Below are positions 59,411 to 64,000 of a stretch of 64,000 bases of DNA, one piece after another. Origin of the DNA: Thermosulfurimonas sp. F29 (GTDB taxonomy: Bacteria > Desulfobacterota > Thermodesulfobacteria > Thermodesulfobacteriales > Thermodesulfobacteriaceae); the NCBI RefSeq assembly GCF_019688735.1, contig NZ_JAIFYA010000001.1, forward strand, positions 806,001 through 870,000. The letters are read 5' to 3'. The notes beneath the pieces are model-generated. The model searched no databases. It saw only the letters and a list, made by a program, of their open reading frames with translations, and had not been told where the DNA came from. Positions within the stretch are counted from its first letter, which is position 1; every line of letters begins with the position of its first letter. A program made the position numbers and the translations under genes.

Positions 59411-60792
59411 AACTTTCACGACCGATCTGGTATATGGTTTTTCTTCTTGCGGTGATAAGCGCCTGTACGAAATATAATCCCCATCCCTTGGAGCAAAAAT
59501 CGCTGGGGGAAGACCTGCTTCCGCTGGATTCGGAAACGCTTAAGTTGAAAATTTCTGCCCTTCACCATCCGCTACTTCCTTCGCTTCCCTTCGATCTGAG
59601 AGACGGACTCTCTCCGGACGAGGCGGCCCTGCTTGCCGTGGTAACCAATCCCGAACTCCGGGTGATAAGGGATGAGAAAGGAATAGCCTCCGCCCAGGTG
59701 CTCAAGGCCGGACTTCTTCCCAATCCCCGGCTCGGGCTGGAGTACGAGGTTCCCACCGGAGGGGAGACCACCGGAACGGTAAACGCTTACACTCTTCACC
59801 TTGACTGGGAGATAACCGCCCTCCTTTCCAGAAGTGCCCGGGTTTCTTCGGCCCGTGCGAAGGAAAAGGCGGTGGATCTTGCCCTGGCCTGGAAGGAATG
59901 GCAGGTAGCCGAGGCCGCCAAGCTCCACACCCTGCGTCTTCTCTGGACGGAAAGGAAGATAATTCTCCTGCAGAAAACCGAGAAAGAATTGCAGAAAGAA
60001 CTGGATCTTATCGAACGAGCCGTCTCCTTGGGGGAAAAGACAGCCGTGGATCTCGCCGCTGCCAGGGCCACCTACCAGAAGGTAAAGCTTGATCTTGAAA
60101 ACATGAGAGAGAAAGAGGTCCGGGAAAGGCTGGCGCTAAATCGTATTTTCGGTTTTCCTCCGAACACTTACCTGAAGATTCAAAAGGATGTCCGGCTCCT
60201 CTCCTGGCCCCCACCCATTAAAAGAGAGAAGCTTCTTTCCGGACTTGCAGAAAGGAGGCTCGATCTGCTGGCCCTGAAGATGAGCTATCAGGCCCAGGAG
60301 GAAAGTCTTCGGGCGGCAGTGCTTTCCCAATTTCCCCGGATAACTGTAGGCCTTATCCGGGCCAGGGATACGGACAATGTATTGACCACCGGATTCGGTG
60401 TTTCCATAGAACTTCCCTTTTTTCATCGAGGCCGGGCCCGCATCGCTCTTGAAAAGGCCACCCGCCAGAAAATCTACGATGAATACCGGGCGAGATTCCT
60501 TTCCGCCCGGTCCGATGTGTTCGAAATACTTGAAAGGCTCTCCTTTGTGCGCAGAAAGATTGCCGCTTCCCGGCAGAGCATCACGGCTCTCGAAAGACTG
60601 CTGAGTACCTACAAAAAAGCTCTTGCTCAGGGTAATGCAGATCTCCTCGGCTATTATCGGCTGAGATACAGAATTTTAACCGAACGCCTTATCCTTCTTG
60701 ATCTCAGGCAGACGGAGAGTGACCTGGGGGTAGCCCTGGAGATCGCCTCCGGGGTCTATCTTCCTATGGAGGTGATCAGCCATGCCCGATAA
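59407..60792 (+). CDS. TolC-family outer-membrane efflux lipoprotein
   Basis: A product of 461 residues with a lipobox ending in ISAC (residue 20) and two long helical OEP repeats: LLAVVTNPELRVIRDEKGIASAQVLKAGLLPNPRL, ELPFFHRGRARIALEKA and ERLLSTYKKALAQGNADLLGYY. It is the outer-membrane channel of the RND efflux system encoded downstream (CusC-like role). Linked by ATGA to the kinase gene and overlapping the adaptor gene by 11 bases. Confidence 0.9.
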   Translation: MKLSRPIWYMVFLLAVISACTKYNPHPLEQKSLGEDLLPLDSETLKLKISALHHPLLPSLPFDLRDGLSPDEAALLAVVTNPELRVIRDEKGIASAQVLKAGLLPNPRLGLEYEVPTGGETTGTVNAYTLHLDWEITALLSRSARVSSARAKEKAVDLALAWKEWQVAEAAKLHTLRLLWTERKIILLQKTEKELQKELDLIERAVSLGEKTAVDLAAARATYQKVKLDLENMREKEVRERLALNRIFGFPPNTYLKIQKDVRLLSWPPPIKREKLLSGLAERRLDLLALKMSYQAQEESLRAAVLSQFPRITVGLIRARDTDNVLTTGFGVSIELPFFHRGRARIALEKATRQKIYDEYRARFLSARSDVFEILERLSFVRRKIAASRQSITALERLLSTYKKALAQGNADLLGYYRLRYRILTERLILLDLRQTESDLGVALEIASGVYLPMEVISHAR

Positions 60793-61831
60793 CCTCCTTA
60801 GAACGATCTTTCGGGCCCTGCTATTCTTTCTGATAATAGGCGCTGTAGAAGCGGCCGCAGAGCCTCCCCTCTTTATCAGGATTTCTTTCCCGGAAAGAAG
60901 AAATTTTCGCCGAACGGTTCCCTTTGTGGGTAGAGTACTTCCCCGAAAGAGGGTAAGAATAACGGCCCCTATGGAAGGCCGGATCATCTCGATAGGAGCT
61001 CCGGACGAAAGTCCGGTGCGGGCCGGAATGATCCTTTTCGTTCTGGGCGGCCCGGAGGTGGAAAAGAGGCTTGCCAACCTAAAGTCACAGGTGGCCGTTC
61101 TTGAAAAGGAAATCTCTCTAGCCGAGGAGGCCGTGAGATTAAAGAGGGAAGGAGTCAGGGCCAAGATCATCCCTTACGGAGAGCTCCTTAACGCCGAAGA
61201 GCATCTTTTACAACTCGAAAACGAACTTGGGGCTCGTAGAAGTGAACTGCATTTCCTGAAAATCCGCGTGCGGATCAGGGCCCCGATTTCGGGCGTCTTT
61301 ACAAGGCGTAGGGTATCTGTAGGTCAGAGAGTGAAAAAGGGAGCGGTTCTGGCGGAAATTCTGGATCCCAAGACCCTGTGGATCAGGGCCATGGTCTTTC
61401 CTCCGGAAGGAATCGGCCTCTGCGACAAACCGGCCATTATAAGGCTTGGAGGCCGGACCATCTCCGCCAGGGTGACAAAAGTAGCCCCCGAGCGGACTCC
61501 GGCGGGAGGGAGGGTGGTCTTTCTCGAGGGAAAGGATATTGCCGGTTTTCTGGGACCGGGTGAGGCGGTGAGTGGTGAAATAATTATCGAGGAACATCGT
61601 AAAGCCCTGGCCGTTCCCGAAGAGGCCCTCGTTTATGACGAATCGGGGAAGGCCTATGTCTTCGTCAAAAGCGAAAAGGGGTTTGAAAAGCGAATGGTCA
61701 AGACCGGGCTTTCCGGGGATGGTTTTGTAGAGGTCGTCTCTGGCCTCAGAGAAGGGGAAAAGGTGGTGGTCGAAGGAGCATACGAATTGTTCTATCGTAA
61801 TTTTAGTCGGATTTATAGAGTTCCCGATTAG
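60782..61831 (+). CDS. RND efflux periplasmic adaptor (membrane fusion protein)
   Basis: A product of 349 residues with an N-terminal signal or anchor helix (ALLFFLIIGAVEAAAE). Lipoyl halves RVRITAPMEGRIISIGAPDESPVRAG and IRVRIRAPISGVFTRRRVSVGQRVKKG surround a coiled hairpin. The beta-barrel and membrane-proximal domains follow (ALAVPEEALVYDESGKAYVFV). It bridges pump and channel. No methionine-rich CusB metal motif is obvious, so the substrate stays open. Confidence 0.88.
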   Translation: MPDNLLRTIFRALLFFLIIGAVEAAAEPPLFIRISFPERRNFRRTVPFVGRVLPRKRVRITAPMEGRIISIGAPDESPVRAGMILFVLGGPEVEKRLANLKSQVAVLEKEISLAEEAVRLKREGVRAKIIPYGELLNAEEHLLQLENELGARRSELHFLKIRVRIRAPISGVFTRRRVSVGQRVKKGAVLAEILDPKTLWIRAMVFPPEGIGLCDKPAIIRLGGRTISARVTKVAPERTPAGGRVVFLEGKDIAGFLGPGEAVSGEIIIEEHRKALAVPEEALVYDESGKAYVFVKSEKGFEKRMVKTGLSGDGFVEVVSGLREGEKVVVEGAYELFYRNFSRIYRVPD

Positions 61832-61839
61832 GAAGGTGC

Positions 61840-62838
61840 GTGAGGTTGCCTCTTAAAGAAACCAGGAAAATATCCCTGCGATTCTTTGTTCTTCTGGGGG
61901 TGTTGGGAGCCATTCTCGGGCTTGAGTTCCATGAACATGTTTGCACTCTTTCAGCTACAGATTGGAACACTCTCAATCTTTCTAAAATAAGGATTAAGGA
62001 TCCGCGTGATTTTTCATTTGCCGTATTTGGAGATAACCAGTTCAGCATCTATGGCTTTGAAAGGCTCTTAAGGGACATTGACCGGGACCCTGAAATCTCC
62101 TTTGTCATTGCCTTGGGAGATATGGTCCATTCAGGAAGCAAGATATCGTATTTCCTTTTTTTGGATCTTATTCAAAAAAACCTCCACAAACCCCTGGTTA
62201 CGGTCATCGGCAATCACGAACTAAAAGGAGGCGGTTATCTGCTTTATACTCGGATCTTCGGCCGGCCTTATTACTCTTTTCGTATCGGAAGGACCTGTTT
62301 CTTGATCCTGGATGATGCCGCAAGAAAAGTGACCATTAGAGAAAGGACATGGCTTGAAGGAGAACTCAGGAAGAGCCAGGACCGCTGCGACCACCGTTTG
62401 GTTTTTCTCCATATCCCTCTTTATGATCCCCGGCCTTCCGAACACCATTGTCTTCCCAAAAAAGAGGCCGCATTTCTTTCGGAGGTTTTCAGGATCTACG
62501 GCGTTTCTCATGTATTTGCTGGACATATTCACGGCTATTTTCAGGGAAAGTGGAACGGCACCCCTTATACCATAACCGGTGGGGCGGGAGCGGCACTTTA
62601 CGGCGAGGATCCGAAACACTTTTTCTATCATTATCTCAAAGTGAAGGTCATAAACGGCGTGCTTGATGTAAAGGTAAAACGCATCCCCGTTCCGAGTCCA
62701 AAATGGTTCGATCATACCCTTTACTTGTTCTACACTCATTTCTTGGATCCTCATTGGTTGAAACCAGTCCTTTTGCTTACTGTCACGGGTCTCTTTCTTT
62801 CTCTATCATTGAAAAAAATTTCGCAAGGTATTCCGTAA
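61840..62838 (+). CDS. Metallophosphoesterase with membrane anchors
   Basis: A product of 332 residues. N-terminal hydrophobic helix (FFVLLGVLGAILGLEF), a calcineurin-type catalytic domain with FAVFGDNQF, ALGDMVHSG, VIGNHEL, FLHIPLYD and FAGHIHGYF, and a C-terminal helix (WLKPVLLLTVTGLFLSLSL). The metal ligands are all present. It probably acts outside the membrane on a phosphoester. It starts at GTG after GGAAGG, lodged between adaptor and pump genes, where such an enzyme is not usual. Confidence 0.82.
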   Translation: MRLPLKETRKISLRFFVLLGVLGAILGLEFHEHVCTLSATDWNTLNLSKIRIKDPRDFSFAVFGDNQFSIYGFERLLRDIDRDPEISFVIALGDMVHSGSKISYFLFLDLIQKNLHKPLVTVIGNHELKGGGYLLYTRIFGRPYYSFRIGRTCFLILDDAARKVTIRERTWLEGELRKSQDRCDHRLVFLHIPLYDPRPSEHHCLPKKEAAFLSEVFRIYGVSHVFAGHIHGYFQGKWNGTPYTITGGAGAALYGEDPKHFFYHYLKVKVINGVLDVKVKRIPVPSPKWFDHTLYLFYTHFLDPHWLKPVLLLTVTGLFLSLSLKKISQGIP

Positions 62839-64000
62839 ATGAGAGGAGCTCTGCGCTGGCTCATTGCCAATCCGCGCCTCATGCTTCTTTTGGTCGTATC
62901 TATCGTGTTTACCGGGTTGTATGCCCTCTGGCACCTCCCCGTGGATCTTTTCCCCAATCTCGATCTTCCGGTAGCAAACATTATCGCCCATTATCCCGGA
63001 GCCGCGCCTGAGGACATAGAGCTGCTCATTACCCGTCCCATTGAGGACGAATTGCGGGGCCTGCCCGGGGTCAAACGGATATCCTCGGTCTCAATCCAGG
63101 GAATCTCCAGGGTTACCGTGGTCTTCGGCCCCGGTACTTCGATCAGGGAAGCCCGTGAACTGATTCAGGCAAGGCTTGCCCGAATCGCCGGTCTCCTGCC
63201 GCCGGGAGTCATTCCCCGGATGGAAAACATCGGTACCACCCTTCAGGAGGTGGTCGGATATGTGGTTTATGGCTCAAGGGATCTGGTGAAACTGCGAAAT
63301 TTGATCCGGTTAACCCTTTACAATCGACTCATGAGCATTCCCGGGGTTTCCTCGGTGGAGGTTCTGGGGGGAGACAGGCGGGCCTTCATTGTGCGGATAA
63401 GGCCGGAGACTCTTATGGCTATGGGTATGGGCATTTCCGATCTCAAGAGGGCTCTGGCCCGGAGCAATACCTCTCAGGTGGCCGGAATCGTTACCCGGGG
63501 TGGGCGGGAGTATGTAATCCGGGGCGATGCCCGTCTGGAGGCCCTTGAAGACCTGAAAGACTTTTACATAAGAAATTCCCGCGGAGAAAACGTTCCTCTT
63601 TCCTCCGTAGCCGAGGTCCTCCAGGGCGTGGTTCCCAGACATTACGAGGTCCGGGGGGATGGTCATCCGGCGGTGGCCTTTTATGTATGCAAACAACCCG
63701 GTGCCAGTTCCATTGAAGTTGCCCGGGCCGTAGAAACTGCGGTGAAAGAGTTTAAAGCCTTTCTTCCCCCGGGGACAAGGATCAAAAAGTTTTACGATCA
63801 GTCCGAGATCCTGGAAGAGGCTCGAAAGACCATCCTGGATGATCTCTTGCTCGGGGCGTTCCTGGCCGTGGGTGTTCTTTATCTTTTTATGGGGACGATG
63901 GGGCCTACCCTCGTGGTGTCAGCAACCATTCCTCTTACCCTGCTGGCCACCTTGATCTCGATGAAAATCCTGGGTCTTTCCCTTAATATCGTAACTCTTT
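62839..64000 (+). CDS. RND-family efflux pump (partial, continues past right edge)
   Basis: The open frame starts at ATG 62839, directly after the previous stop, and stays open for 387 codons to the window end. Visible parts: TM1 (LMLLLVVSIVFTGLYALW), LPVDLFPNLDLPVANIIAHYPGAAPEDIELLITRPIEDEL, GLPGVKRISSVSIQG, a docking/porter region, and TM2-TM3 (LLLGAFLAVGVLYLFMG). This is the HAE1/HME branch of RND pumps. Charged TM4 residues that tell metal from drug pumps lie beyond the edge. Confidence 0.92.
   Translation, partial: MRGALRWLIANPRLMLLLVVSIVFTGLYALWHLPVDLFPNLDLPVANIIAHYPGAAPEDIELLITRPIEDELRGLPGVKRISSVSIQGISRVTVVFGPGTSIREARELIQARLARIAGLLPPGVIPRMENIGTTLQEVVGYVVYGSRDLVKLRNLIRLTLYNRLMSIPGVSSVEVLGGDRRAFIVRIRPETLMAMGMGISDLKRALARSNTSQVAGIVTRGGREYVIRGDARLEALEDLKDFYIRNSRGENVPLSSVAEVLQGVVPRHYEVRGDGHPAVAFYVCKQPGASSIEVARAVETAVKEFKAFLPPGTRIKKFYDQSEILEEARKTILDDLLLGAFLAVGVLYLFMGTMGPTLVVSATIPLTLLATLISMKILGLSLNIVTL

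Overview
The window reads as a chromosomal segment of a thermophilic, Gram-negative anaerobe, most likely of the Thermodesulfobacteriota/Desulfobacterota type. This is inferred from gene content (LPS and outer-membrane genes, a fused PurS-PurL, ADP-forming acyl-CoA synthetase, giant BadF/HgdB-type protein, split F0 operon, double-length UvrA) and from the G+C-rich, Arg/Glu-rich coding style. No rRNA or phylogenetic marker comparison was possible. Coding density is very high: many neighbours overlap by 1-60 bases, and no stretch above 300 bases lacks a gene. The longest non-coding stretches are 16153-16387, 24504-24737, 2838-3053, 12644-12852 and 1874-2075, and each is described below.

Layout. 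1-2.1 kb: an arsenic-type operon on the minus strand (ArsR, CSC-motif permease, CPRC thioredoxin-like protein), with two copies of a 23-bp palindrome beside it. 2.1-3.9 kb: a prenyltransferase-fold repeat protein and a lactonase-like metallo-hydrolase. 3.9-10.8 kb: a tightly overlapped plus-strand run ftsK-lolA-nadA-nucleotidyltransferase-like-purL. 10.6-11.6 kb: a ParE-type toxin-antitoxin pair inserted at the 3' end of purL, bracketed by a 181-bp duplication of that end. 11.6-16.2 kb: an acyl-CoA synthetase (ADP-forming) gene and a DRTGG/P-loop gene, apparently once one operon, now split by an IS110-family element. The left non-coding end of this element looks like a bridge-RNA gene whose loop matches the insertion target. 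16.4-24.5 kb: a CpoB/YbgF-like lipoprotein, a periplasmic binding protein, a heptosyltransferase and a 1752-residue tandem UvrA. 24.7-28.3 kb: an HDOD-GGDEF diguanylate cyclase, a chemoreceptor and three tRNA genes (Ser-TGA, Ser-GCT, Thr-TGT).

28.4-42.2 kb: a housekeeping block with a TPR protein, ilvE, ftsY, an adenylate-kinase-like protein, a 1387-residue CoA-dehydratase-activase-related protein, F0 ATP synthase genes (AtpZ, AtpI, a, c) closed by a clear terminator, comM, a CDP-alcohol phosphatidyltransferase, rsmI, a radical SAM protein and a small coiled-coil membrane protein. 42.2-57.3 kb: a surface-polysaccharide/LPS locus of glycosyltransferases, a methyltransferase, three GT39-type lipid-linked sugar transferases, a WaaP-like kinase, an asparagine-synthase-like protein, an O-antigen ligase/polymerase, a DegT aminotransferase and a Gfo/Idh oxidoreductase. 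Its base composition switches sharply inside genes, as expected of mosaic transfer. 57.4-64 kb: a CusRS-like two-component system feeding a TolC-adaptor-RND efflux operon, with a metallophosphoesterase gene lodged between adaptor and pump; the pump gene runs off the right edge.

Best candidates for a second look: (1) the IS110 element with a predicted bridge RNA whose target loop shares CATTTTTC and the complement of CTCCT with the actual insertion site; (2) the purL tail duplication around the toxin-antitoxin pair; (3) the covalent UvrA dimer in which only the second half has lost the DNA-binding insertion domain.
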